The notes: generated by a model from the sequence alone, not told the origin. Positions 1 through 7,529 are shown, counted from the first letter of the stretch. The stretch: DNA of 10,748 nucleotides from Lentzea sp. (GCA_030146905.1 JASLAV010000023.1:1-10748); one strand, 5' to 3'. Translations and numbers: made by a program.

Positions 1-1
1 G

Positions 2-931
<930 letters not shown>

Positions 932-947
932 CGACGGAGCGTGGAAG

Positions 948-983
948 CGGGGGCGGGCGGGGTGATCATCCCGCCCGCCCCCG
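948..983. terminator. Strong hairpin terminator shared by convergent argG and lipoprotein gene
   Basis: The 14-base arm at 948-961 (CGGGGGCGGGCGGG) is perfectly complementary to 970-983, with an 8-base loop. It lies 17 bp after the argG stop and 7 bp from the stop of the convergent lipoprotein gene, so it can end transcripts from both sides. There is no U-tract, as is common for actinobacterial hairpin terminators. Confidence 0.85.
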
Positions 984-989
984 TCCGCG

Positions 990-1469
990 TCAGGTCTGCG
1001 GCCACATCGAGTAGATGACGTTGTCCTCGTCGGCGCACACGACCTGGGGCATGAGGCCCTCCTGCACCTGGTTGCACGACATCGGCCCGATCTCGACCGG
1101 CGGCAGGCCGAGCTTCGGCTCGGAACGTTCGGCGTAGTAGTCGACCAGCACGGCTGCGGCCTGGTCGCAGTTCAGCCTGCCCTTCGGGGTCTCGACGACG
1201 ACGGCCAGCATCGGCTTGCCGAGGGCGCCGGTGAAGGGCCGGTCGCAGAACTGCGAGGGCAGGCCCTCGTACTGCTCGGGAGGCACGCCGTCCAGGGCGG
1301 TGATCCCCGCTGTCGTGGTGGTCGGTGCCGGCGGCCGGGTCGTCTGCTGCTCGTCGGTCGCCGAAGCGGTCGCCGGCGTGGTGTCCGCTCCGGTACCGGA
1401 ACCGGTGACCTCCGAGGTGCAGCCCGCCGCGAGGACGGCGAGCAGCACGGGTGCGATCAAGAACCTCAT
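990..1469 (-). CDS. Secreted lipoprotein of unknown function with Thr/Pro linker and four-cysteine domain
   Basis: This is a 159-residue protein. Residues 1-16 are a short hydrophobic signal peptide ending in the lipobox LAAG-C17, so the mature protein should be lipidated at Cys17 and anchored to the outer face of the membrane. Residues 18-56 are a low-complexity Thr/Ala/Pro/Gly linker typical of actinobacterial lipoproteins. The globular part (about 57-159) carries four cysteines (C75, C101, C132, C145), enough for two disulfides, around the motifs QFCDRP, LNCDQAAAVLVDYYA and VVCADEDNVIYSM. The arrangement resembles small secreted actinobacterial domains of unknown function, but I cannot name the family. 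The ATG start at 1467-1469 is supported by the signal peptide; the ribosome site before it is weak. It is divergent from the DUF1963-like gene and convergent with argG, so it is probably transcribed alone. Confidence 0.85.
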   Translation of the reverse strand: MRFLIAPVLLAVLAAGCTSEVTGSGTGADTTPATASATDEQQTTRPPAPTTTTAGITALDGVPPEQYEGLPSQFCDRPFTGALGKPMLAVVVETPKGRLNCDQAAAVLVDYYAERSEPKLGLPPVEIGPMSCNQVQEGLMPQVVCADEDNVIYSMWPQT

Positions 1470-1505
1470 GCCTGCGGGGTCGGTCCCGGCCTCTCCATCG
1501 TTACC

Positions 1506-1525
1506 CCGCCGCGAGCGCCCGGCGG
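1506..1525. repeat. Inverted repeat in the divergent promoter region
   Basis: CCGCCG (1506-1511) and CGGCGG (1520-1525) are perfect 6-base arms with an 8-base spacer. The repeat lies immediately upstream of the -10 box at 1527-1532, where an operator would sit. In DNA this GC-rich, short arms of this kind can arise by chance. Confidence 0.3.
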
Positions 1526-1526
1526 C

Positions 1527-1541
1527 TAGCCTTGTCGCTTG
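1527..1541 (+). promoter_or_regulatory. -10 box (TAGCCT) for a probable leaderless transcript
   Basis: TAGCCT at 1527-1532 fits the actinobacterial TANNNT -10 pattern. The expected start of transcription, about 7-9 bases downstream, coincides with the GTG at 1541. No Shine-Dalgarno sequence precedes that GTG, consistent with a leaderless mRNA. This also argues against an upstream ATG at 1451, which lies inside the divergent lipoprotein gene. Confidence 0.5.
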
Positions 1542-2194
1542 TGTCAGAGGAGAACCGGGCGCGGCCCGCGGTGTTGCTGAACCCCCTGGAAGGCGACCCG
1601 ACGGACGCCGACAGCCACATCGGCGGCCCGGTGCTGTGGCCGATCGACGAACCGTGGCCCTGGTGCGACGGCACGGCCCACGACCCGGAGAGCGGTGGCG
1701 AGCCGTTCGTCGGTGCCGTGCAGCTCTACCGGCGGGACTTCCCGGAGCTGCCGTTCCCCGAGGGCACCGACCTGCTCCAGGTGTTCCTGTGCACGCTCCA
1801 CCACACCCTCCCGCACGCCTACGGCCCGGACGTGCGCCTGGTGTGGCGCGACTCCACGACGGTGTTCGAGCTGATCGAGGAGGAACCGCAGCCCTCGGTG
1901 CAGGAGGAGCTCTACATCCCGACGGTCAACGTGCTCGAACCGATCCGGTACACCGAGCACGCCACCAAGGTCTCCGCCGGCACGAAGATCGGCGGCTGGA
2001 CCCCGTGGTGGCAGACCGGCCCGGTCGAGTTCGACTGTCCCGAATGCGGCTCCGCGCAACGCCAGACGCTGTCGCTGGCGACGCACGAGCCGTCCGGTGA
2101 CGACGTCGAGTGGGCGTTCGGGCGTGAGGGGAACCTGAACGTCCTCACGTGCGAGGCCGACGTCCGGCACCCCGTCACCGTGCACGTCGACTGA
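1541..2194 (+). CDS. DUF1963 (YwqG-like) family protein
   Basis: This is a 217-residue, apparently cytoplasmic protein without signal peptide or membrane segments. Its features fit the DUF1963/YwqG group: an N-terminal HIGGPVLWP motif (about 26-34), a central strand region GEPFVGAVQLY...FPEGTDLLQVFLC (53-84), and a C-terminal KIGGWTPWWQ motif (149-158) followed by CPEC (166-169) and FGREGNLNVLTC (193-204). CPEC plus Cys204 could bind a metal, but this is unproven. The biochemical role of the family is unknown. The frame is open back to an ATG at 1451, but that would overlap the divergent lipoprotein gene and add a low-complexity Arg/Ser/Ala-rich stretch, so I chose the GTG at 1541, positioned for a leaderless mRNA. 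The 3' end overlaps the convergent MFS gene by 20 bp. The family call comes from motif recognition and is moderately sure. Confidence 0.8.
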   Translation: MSEENRARPAVLLNPLEGDPTDADSHIGGPVLWPIDEPWPWCDGTAHDPESGGEPFVGAVQLYRRDFPELPFPEGTDLLQVFLCTLHHTLPHAYGPDVRLVWRDSTTVFELIEEEPQPSVQEELYIPTVNVLEPIRYTEHATKVSAGTKIGGWTPWWQTGPVEFDCPECGSAQRQTLSLATHEPSGDDVEWAFGREGNLNVLTCEADVRHPVTVHVD

Positions 2195-3392
2195 GCGCCG
2201 CCACTCCCGCCAGCAGCACGAGCAGGATCCCGGCGAACCACGCCATGACGGTCGCCGGGGCGAGGGACCGCGTCGCGAGACCGATCGACAACGACGCCAC
2301 GCTCATCCCGACGTAGGCGATGAAGAACAGGCTCGCCAGCGCCTCACCGCGCTTCTCGGGCGCCGCCATCGCCGCGACCGCTCCGACCGAGGTCTTGAAC
2401 TGCACGCCGGCGCCGACACCCGCGATCGCGCCGCCGGCGAGGAACAGCGGGAAGCTCGTCGCGTACATCCCGGCCACCACGAGCAGCACGCCCGCCGCCT
2501 GCGCGCCGAGGCCCAGGGCACGCCGGACCGGCAGGGGCAGCGAGCCCGTCACGGTCTGGGCGAGCGCGGCACCGCCGAACACGACGAAGACCACGAGACC
2601 GGCCAGCGTCCGCGACGGGTGGTGCAGCTCGCCCGCCACGAAGCCGGGGGAGACCGACGTGAACACGCCGAACACCGCGAACGAGCAGAACGCGCCCGCG
2701 GCCGCGGCGAGGTAGCCCGTGCGGTCGCCGTGGTCGACGCCGATCCGTTGTGGACGGTACGAGAACTGGCGCCGCACCACGGTTTCGGGCGTCAGGGCGA
2801 TCGCGGCGATGGCGACGGCGAGCAGGACGGCCAGCACGACGTACGGGGTGCTCAGCGGCGACGGCGCGTACTGGGCGAGTACTCCGGCGACCAGTGCGCC
2901 GACACCGAGGCCACCGATGTTGACGGCGGTGGAGACGATCTCGAACCGGCGTGACGACGCGCCGGGGCGGTGCCGCGCGTGCAGGTCGTAGAGGTAGGCG
3001 GTGGCGGTCGCGGCGATCATGCCGACGCCCAGGCCGTTGACGACGCGGGCCACGACCAGCACCGGGAGTGACGTGCTGGTCAGGAAGAGCAGGGCGGAGA
3101 CGACCTCCAGGCCGAGCGCCGGGATGAGGACCACCTTGCGGCCGACCCAGTCCGAGATGTGGCCCGCGAGCACGAGGCTGATCACGACACCGAGCGCGAA
3201 CGCGGCGAAGACGACGGTGATGGCGAACGTGGAGAAGCCCTCACGGGCCACGTAGAGGGGGAAGAGCGGGGCGGGGACGGTCGAGTAGGCCATCGCGACC
3301 AGGAACGTGGCGGCCACGGCCCAGAAGCCACGGCCGTGGCGCCTGCTGGTGGTGGGTCGCTGGGCGACCGGTGAGTCGACGAGCACGGACAT
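2175..3392 (-). CDS. MFS transporter, drug-efflux (DHA1) type
   Basis: A 405-residue major facilitator superfamily protein with about 12 hydrophobic membrane segments. The signature loop between segments 2 and 3, GHISDWVGRKVV (residues 77-88), matches MFS motif A (GxxxDxxGRK). Segment 4 carries the VLVVARVVNGLGVGMIAATATAYL region typical of proton-driven efflux pumps, so export of a small molecule or drug is the likely role. The substrate cannot be read from the sequence. I took the ATG at 3390-3392. The frame extends to an ATG at 3417-3419 and a TTG at 3426-3428, which would add 9 or 12 residues; none has a convincing ribosome site. The gene is divergent from a LysR-type regulator with a palindrome between them, the usual layout for an LTTR controlling a neighbouring exporter. 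Its 3' end overlaps the convergent DUF1963-like gene by 20 bp. Confidence 0.9.
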   Translation of the reverse strand: MSVLVDSPVAQRPTTSRRHGRGFWAVAATFLVAMAYSTVPAPLFPLYVAREGFSTFAITVVFAAFALGVVISLVLAGHISDWVGRKVVLIPALGLEVVSALLFLTSTSLPVLVVARVVNGLGVGMIAATATAYLYDLHARHRPGASSRRFEIVSTAVNIGGLGVGALVAGVLAQYAPSPLSTPYVVLAVLLAVAIAAIALTPETVVRRQFSYRPQRIGVDHGDRTGYLAAAAGAFCSFAVFGVFTSVSPGFVAGELHHPSRTLAGLVVFVVFGGAALAQTVTGSLPLPVRRALGLGAQAAGVLLVVAGMYATSFPLFLAGGAIAGVGAGVQFKTSVGAVAAMAAPEKRGEALASLFFIAYVGMSVASLSIGLATRSLAPATVMAWFAGILLVLLAGVAALSRRAR

Positions 3393-3423
3393 GCCACCAC
3401 AGTGCGCCCGGAGATCCATCACG

Positions 3424-3439
3424 TCCAACGAAAGTTGGA
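3424..3439. promoter_or_regulatory. Perfect palindrome, candidate LysR-family operator
   Basis: TCCAAC-GAAA-GTTGGA has perfect 6-base arms and an AT-richer centre that stands out from the GC-rich surroundings. It lies between the divergent MFS and LysR genes, 36 bp before the LysR start and 32 bp before the chosen MFS start, where an LTTR would bind to control both. It does not fit the textbook T-N11-A spacing exactly. Confidence 0.55.
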
Positions 3440-3441
3440 GC

Positions 3442-3453
3442 TGACGATCATCA
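3442..3453. promoter_or_regulatory. Second, imperfect palindrome near the LysR promoter
   Basis: TGACGATCATCA is a near-palindrome (one mismatched pair) located 2 bp after the main palindrome and 8 bp before the LysR -10 box. LTTRs usually contact a high-affinity site and a nearby activation site, so this could be the second contact. The evidence is weak alone. Confidence 0.3.
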
Positions 3454-3461
3454 CTTCCTGA

Positions 3462-3475
3462 GATACTCGCTGGTG
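3462..3475 (+). promoter_or_regulatory. -10-like box (GATACT) for a probable leaderless LysR transcript
   Basis: GATACT at 3462-3467 is one base from TATACT. Transcription starting about 7 bases downstream would begin at or next to the GTG start at 3475. No Shine-Dalgarno sequence precedes that GTG. No clear -35 box is seen at standard spacing. Confidence 0.4.
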
Positions 3476-4365
3476 TGGATCTCCGTCAGCTGGAGTACTT
3501 CGTCGCGGTCGTGGAAGAGGGCAACTTCACGCGTGCCGCCGCCCGCGTGCACGTGGTGCAGTCCGCGGTCTCGGCCGCGATCAAGACCCTGGAACGCGAG
3601 CTCGGCGCCGTCCTGCTGGAACGCAGCTCCAAGAGGGTCGCGCTGACCGGCGCGGGTGAGGCGCTCCTGCCGAAGGCCAGGGCCGTGCTGGACGCGGCGG
3701 ACGAGGCGAGGGAGGCCGTCGCGCAGGTGGAGGGCGGCCTGACGGGCACCGTCCGGGTCGGCACGCTGACCGCGATGACCCTGATCGACCTGCCGGCGCT
3801 CCTCGGCGAGTTCCACCGCCGCCATCCGGGTGTGCTGGTGCGCACGAGCGCGGCGACCTCGGGGTCGCAGGGGCTCGTCGAGCAACTGCTGGACCGCAGG
3901 CTCGACCTCTCCTTCGTGTCGCTGCCGGGCGAGGTGCCGGACGGGATCGTCCTCGACGACCTGGCGCACTCGGTGATGGACCTCGTCGTGCCGCACGGCC
4001 ACCCGCTGGCCGCGAGGACCGAGGTGCCCATCGGCGACCTCGCCGGCATGGACTTCATCGACTCACCACTGGGCTACGGCAACCGGGCCGTGGTGGACAG
4101 GGCGTTCGCCGCCGGCGCCGTGCCCCGCCGCGTGACGCTGGAGATGTCCGACATCTTCACCGGCGTCGACTACGTGAGGCACGGCCTCGGCATCGCACTG
4201 CTGCCCGGCTACGTCCTGCGCGGCGCGGAAGGCGTGACGACGCTGAGGGTGACCGGCGCCGACCTGCGGTGGCCGCTGGGACTCGCGCGCCCGGCCGGCC
4301 GCACACCGAGTGCGGCGGCCAGGGCGTTGATCGAGGTGGTGCACGAGGTGTTCAGGGCGGACTGA
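3475..4365 (+). CDS. LysR-type transcriptional regulator
   Basis: A 296-residue LysR-family regulator. Residues 1-60 are the winged helix-turn-helix domain: MDLRQLEYFVAVVEEGNFTR, AAARVHVVQSAVSAAIKTLE as the recognition region, and LGAVLLERSSKRVALTGAG as the wing. A linker helix spans about 62-88. Residues 90-296 are the periplasmic-binding-protein-like effector domain, beginning GTVRVGTLTAM and containing VRHGLGIALLPGYV (234-247). The GTG start is fixed by the canonical MDLRQLEYF beginning and appears leaderless. It is divergent from the MFS exporter gene, which it probably controls through the palindrome at 3424-3439, perhaps autoregulating as LTTRs often do. Its stop is 2 bp from the end of the convergent esterase gene. 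The effector ligand is unknown. Confidence 0.95.
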   Translation: MDLRQLEYFVAVVEEGNFTRAAARVHVVQSAVSAAIKTLERELGAVLLERSSKRVALTGAGEALLPKARAVLDAADEAREAVAQVEGGLTGTVRVGTLTAMTLIDLPALLGEFHRRHPGVLVRTSAATSGSQGLVEQLLDRRLDLSFVSLPGEVPDGIVLDDLAHSVMDLVVPHGHPLAARTEVPIGDLAGMDFIDSPLGYGNRAVVDRAFAAGAVPRRVTLEMSDIFTGVDYVRHGLGIALLPGYVLRGAEGVTTLRVTGADLRWPLGLARPAGRTPSAAARALIEVVHEVFRAD

Positions 4366-4367
4366 CG

Positions 4368-6005
4368 TCAGCGCGCGCAGGTGAAGCTCGAGGCGTTGTC
4401 GAGGTCACCCGCGCGGTACCGCGGCCAGGCCGGGTACTCGCACAGCGGACGGGTGCGGTCGTGGGTGATGTCGGTGACGACCGGGCGTTCCGGCGACCGT
4501 CCACTGTCGACCCAGCGTTCGATGGCGGTCAGCGAGTCCCACCCCGCGGCGAACGCCGGCGTGCCGAAGTTCGCGTGGTTGGCCCCCGGCACGAGGTAGT
4601 ACCGCAGGAACTGCTGCGTGGTGGCCGGTCCCAGCAGGTCGCGCACGCGCTCGTAGTAGTCGTTCGTCGAGCGGTGGGAGACCAGCTCGTCCGCGTTGCC
4701 GTGCAGCAGGAGCAGCTTGCCGCCGGAACGCGCGAACGGGCGGAGGTCGACGTTGTTGCGGTCCTGGATCGTGGAGAGGTGGCTGATCCGGTCGAGCCAC
4801 TTGCCGGGACGCCGGGGATCGAGGTCGAGGGAGTTGAACGAGGGGTCGCGGGTCAGGAAGTGCTTGACCCACTGGTCCCAGTACTGCATCCCGTAACCGG
4901 CGGTGGCCGGCATGGGGTTGGCCGGCGCGGTCGTGCCGAACCCGAGGAACGGCGTCCGCATGTCCGCGCCCGAGAGGAACGGGAAACCGGGGTACTGGGT
5001 CTCGCCGCTGGCGACCTCGTACGGCCACCGGAACGGTGTGGACATGGCCTTCACGGCCTCGATCTGCGGATCGGACAGGCAACCGGGACCGGTGTCGGCG
5101 CCGCCGGGGCAGCGCAGCACCCGGGGATCCAACTGGCAGCGCGGGTTCGAGACGACGCCGTCCACGACGCCGTCCGACGCGTCGCAGGCGTTGATGGCGC
5201 TGGTGTACAACAGGGTCTGCTTCTCGGGACCGGGGAACGCGCCGGGGCGGGACAGGACGTGCGTCAGGTACCCCAGGTCGAGGACCTCGGCGAGGTTGTT
5301 CCACGCGGGGTAGCCCGAGATCACGCCGTCGAACGCCCGCGGCCACCGCTGGGCGACGATGAGGGCTTCACGGCCGCCCGTCGAGCCACCGGCGAAGAGG
5401 GTCTGCTCCGGCGTGCGGCCGTAGGCCCGCCGGATGAGGAACAGGCTGGCGTCGTGCGTCTTCTTCAGCGCGTCGCCGGCGGCGAAGTTCCTCACCGCCT
5501 CGTCGTTCACGCCGAACGAGCCGTCCAGCGACGGAACCGTCCCCGCGCCCTGCTGGTGGCCGGAGTCGCTGGCGAACGTCGCGTACCGCCTGGCCAGCGG
5601 CGCCGCCGCGTCCGCAGCGGCGAACGGCACGTTCCCGGTCAGCGCCGGGATGGTGCCGTTGTAGCCGCCGCCACCGAACATCAGCCCCTTGCGGTTCCAG
5701 CCGTTCGGCAGGGCGACGCGCATCTTGATGGCGGGCGCCGCCTTGTCGACCGGGTGCAGGTCGGCGTCGACCTGGCAGTACTCGATCGTCTGTCCACTCA
5801 CGACAGCGGTCGTCGTGACGGCGGCCGTGACGCGCCCGCCGGTGGTCGGCAGGCTCATGACGGAGGCCGGGATCCTCGTGCCGTTCAGCCCCGCGCAGTC
5901 CGGCACGGTCCTGGGCGGGGTCGACGCCGTGGCGGGGTCGACCCCGAGCAGCAGGACCGCGGTCGCCAGCACAGCGAGACGACGGGCTCTCACACGTGTA
6001 CTCAC
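4368..6005 (-). CDS. Secreted tannase/feruloyl esterase family alpha/beta hydrolase, variant catalytic site
   Basis: A 545-residue secreted ester hydrolase of the tannase/feruloyl esterase family, which includes fungal tannase, AoFaeB and MHETase. Residues 1-27 are a signal peptide (RVRARR, then a hydrophobic core, cleavage near ATA-S28). The nucleophile is Ser208 in GGSTGG, the acid probably Asp439 in GNADE, and the base His477 in GANHANFG. The lid segment carries the calcium-loop pattern CDASDGVVDGVV (274-285; D275, D278, D282). Characterised members have Cys just before the Ser and just after the His, forming a disulfide; here these are Gly207 and Ala478. Eight other cysteines (37, 77, 274, 290, 299, 309, 522, 543) remain. 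The GTG start has a good ribosome site (GAAAGG, 9-base spacing) overlapping the stop of the upstream MHS symporter gene, so the two are translationally coupled. The substrate (gallate, hydroxycinnamate or another aromatic ester) is an inference. Confidence 0.9.
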   Translation of the reverse strand: MSTRVRARRLAVLATAVLLLGVDPATASTPPRTVPDCAGLNGTRIPASVMSLPTTGGRVTAAVTTTAVVSGQTIEYCQVDADLHPVDKAAPAIKMRVALPNGWNRKGLMFGGGGYNGTIPALTGNVPFAAADAAAPLARRYATFASDSGHQQGAGTVPSLDGSFGVNDEAVRNFAAGDALKKTHDASLFLIRRAYGRTPEQTLFAGGSTGGREALIVAQRWPRAFDGVISGYPAWNNLAEVLDLGYLTHVLSRPGAFPGPEKQTLLYTSAINACDASDGVVDGVVSNPRCQLDPRVLRCPGGADTGPGCLSDPQIEAVKAMSTPFRWPYEVASGETQYPGFPFLSGADMRTPFLGFGTTAPANPMPATAGYGMQYWDQWVKHFLTRDPSFNSLDLDPRRPGKWLDRISHLSTIQDRNNVDLRPFARSGGKLLLLHGNADELVSHRSTNDYYERVRDLLGPATTQQFLRYYLVPGANHANFGTPAFAAGWDSLTAIERWVDSGRSPERPVVTDITHDRTRPLCEYPAWPRYRAGDLDNASSFTCAR

Positions 6006-6014
6006 GTCAGTCGG

Positions 6015-6021
6015 CCTTTCA
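6015..6021 (-). promoter_or_regulatory. Stop codon and ribosome binding site overlap coupling symporter and esterase translation
   Basis: On the minus strand TGAAAGG contains both the TGA stop of the MHS symporter (6021-6019) and the GAAAGG ribosome site (6020-6015) of the esterase. It lies 9 bases before the esterase GTG. This supports a two-gene operon with coupled translation. Confidence 0.75.
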
Positions 6022-7407
6022 GCGGTAGAGGTGCGTGCCGGGGATGGCCTGCGGGTCCTCGCGGATCTCCGCGGGGTTCGTCTCCGGCAGGAACCACGCG
6101 CTGACGAAGGTGATCAGGCCCATGAGCGTGATGTAGGCGGCGACGGGCACGGTGCTGCCGGTCTCCGCGATGAGCGCCGTCATGAGGAACGGCGTGCCAC
6201 CGCTGATGATGATCGCGGAGAGCTGGTAGGACAGCGACGCGCCGGAGTAGCGGACGTTGGGCGCGAACAGCTCGCCGAGGAAGCTCGCGATCGGGCCGTA
6301 CGTCAGGCACTGGAAGGTGAAGCCGACGACGACGGCGACGAAGATCAGTGGCAGTGACGCGGTGTTGACGAGACCGAAGTAGGGGAAGGCCCAGACCGCG
6401 ACCCCCAGCCCGCCGACGAGGATCAACGGCCGGCGCCCGATCTTGTCGGAGACGTGGCCCGCCCAGGGCAGGACCGCGAGCATCGCCACGGAACTCAGCA
6501 GCACCACCGCCAGCAGGGGAGTGCGGTCGAGCTTGAGAGAAGTGGTGCCGTAGTTCAGGAGACCGGCGATGCTGACGTAGAAGAGGCTGTTGGTCGCCGA
6601 CAGGATGCCGCAGCCCAGCAGGATCGTCACCCACCTGGTCCGGATCACGCTCGCCAGCGGAGCCCGCACCACCGCGCGCTCGGGTCGTGCCACCTCCTTC
6701 TGCAGCTCGCGGAACTCCGGCGTGTCCTCCACCTTGGACTGGATGTAGAGGACGACCGCGAACATCACGATGCTGACCAGGAACGGGATCCGCCAGCCCC
6801 AGCTGAGGAACGCGTCGTTCGGCATCAGCGCGCTGGCCGCCACGAAGATCAGGTTCGAGATGATCACGGCGACGAACACGCTGGTCTGGCCGAACGTCCC
6901 GGCGAACCCGCGCCGCTTGGGACTCGCGGACTCGGTGAGCAGCAGCATGATGCCGCCCCACTGGCCGCCGGCCGCGATGCCCTGGAGGAACCGCAGCGTC
7001 ACGAGCAGGATCGGGGCCAGCGCGCCGACGCTCGACGCGCTCGGCAGGCAGCCGATCAGGAACGTCGCGGCCCCCATGAGTGCGAGGCACGTGACGACGA
7101 CCGGCTTGCGCCCGTACTTGTCACCGAAGTGCCCCGCGAGCACGCCGCCGATCGGGCGCGCCACGAACCCCGCCCAGAACGTGCTGAAGGCGAGCAGGGT
7201 CCCGGTCAGCGCCGAGGCCTCCGGGAAGAACACCTTGGGGAACACCAGCGCGGCCGCGGTGCCGTAGAGGAAGAAGTCGTACCACTCGATCGAGCTCCCG
7301 ATCAGCCCCACGGTCAGCAGCTTGCGGAAAGCGCGGCGACGGGTCGTGGACGTGGCGGCGCCGGACTGCGCGGACTGCTCGTCGGGCTGGGCCAGAGGGG
7401 TTGCCAT
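6019..7407 (-). CDS. MHS-family MFS transporter (metabolite:H+ symporter, ShiA/ProP-like)
   Basis: A 462-residue inner-membrane importer of the metabolite:proton symporter branch of the MFS, whose characterised members carry shikimate, proline/betaine, citrate, 2-oxoglutarate and similar small solutes. Diagnostic features are SSIEWYDFFLYGTAAAL in segment 1 (38-54), FVARPIGGVLAGHFGDKYGRK (81-101; motif A G92, D96, G99, R100), RFLQGIAAGGQWGG (139-152), WGWRIPF (203-209), a charged central loop (about 224-250), and the second motif A GHVSDKIGRRP. About 12 membrane segments are present. The ATG at 7405-7407 has a GAAGG ribosome site 8 bases upstream. It is the first gene of an operon with the secreted esterase (13-bp gap), so it probably imports the acid or alcohol the esterase releases. 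The substrate is inferred from context, not read from residues. It is divergent from a GAF/PucR regulator. Confidence 0.93.
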   Translation of the reverse strand: MATPLAQPDEQSAQSGAATSTTRRRAFRKLLTVGLIGSSIEWYDFFLYGTAAALVFPKVFFPEASALTGTLLAFSTFWAGFVARPIGGVLAGHFGDKYGRKPVVVTCLALMGAATFLIGCLPSASSVGALAPILLVTLRFLQGIAAGGQWGGIMLLLTESASPKRRGFAGTFGQTSVFVAVIISNLIFVAASALMPNDAFLSWGWRIPFLVSIVMFAVVLYIQSKVEDTPEFRELQKEVARPERAVVRAPLASVIRTRWVTILLGCGILSATNSLFYVSIAGLLNYGTTSLKLDRTPLLAVVLLSSVAMLAVLPWAGHVSDKIGRRPLILVGGLGVAVWAFPYFGLVNTASLPLIFVAVVVGFTFQCLTYGPIASFLGELFAPNVRYSGASLSYQLSAIIISGGTPFLMTALIAETGSTVPVAAYITLMGLITFVSAWFLPETNPAEIREDPQAIPGTHLYR

Positions 7408-7449
7408 ACATGCCGCCTTCGTCGATGAACCGGCAGGTGATGACGGGTA

Positions 7450-7455
7450 ATGCTA
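7450..7455 (-). promoter_or_regulatory. -10 box (TAGCAT) for the symporter-esterase operon
   Basis: On the minus strand TAGCAT fits TANNNT and would start transcription near 7443, giving a 5' leader of about 36 bases before the symporter ATG. The -35 region has no good match, which suits an activator-dependent promoter, and it overlaps the inverted repeat at 7463-7475. Confidence 0.45.
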
Positions 7456-7462
7456 GGGCGGC

Positions 7463-7475
7463 ACCCCCGAGGGGT
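7463..7475. repeat. Inverted repeat overlapping the symporter promoter -35 region
   Basis: ACCCC-CGA-GGGGT has perfect 5-base arms and a 3-base centre. It begins 8 bp from the -10 box of the symporter-esterase operon and reaches the -35 position. It is a candidate regulator contact but short and GC-rich. Confidence 0.3.
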
Positions 7476-7500
7476 TGAGGTCTGGATCACACACGCCTTT

Positions 7501-7529
7501 CACCGATTCGGTGGGGCTTTCTTCCACCG
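7501..7529. promoter_or_regulatory. Clustered CACCGA/TCGGTG half-sites, candidate operator of the PucR-type regulator
   Basis: CACCGA-T-TCGGTG (7501-7513) is a perfect 6-base-arm palindrome around one base. A further CCACCG at 7524-7529 pairs perfectly with CGGTGG at 7509-7514, giving a third half-site. The cluster ends 14 bp before the PucR-type start codon and lies about 46 bp upstream of the symporter -10 box. It is therefore placed for autorepression on one side and upstream activation on the other. Confidence 0.5.

Noticed and set aside
932..989. Absence of argH after argG as a sign of a broken arginine operon
   Set aside because: In several actinomycetes argG of this long form stands apart from argH, and a clean terminator follows it here, so the arrangement is not abnormal.
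1216..2100. A 294-codon + strand frame spanning the lipoprotein and DUF1963-like genes
   Set aside because: It is antisense to the lipoprotein and out of frame with the DUF1963-like gene, with Arg/Pro/Ala-rich composition.
4269..6104. A 611-codon open frame on the + strand opposite the esterase
   Set aside because: It lies antisense to a well-supported secreted esterase, its translation is Arg/Gly/Val/Ala-rich with no recognisable domain, and it crosses three gene boundaries. It is a by-product of GC-rich third codon positions.
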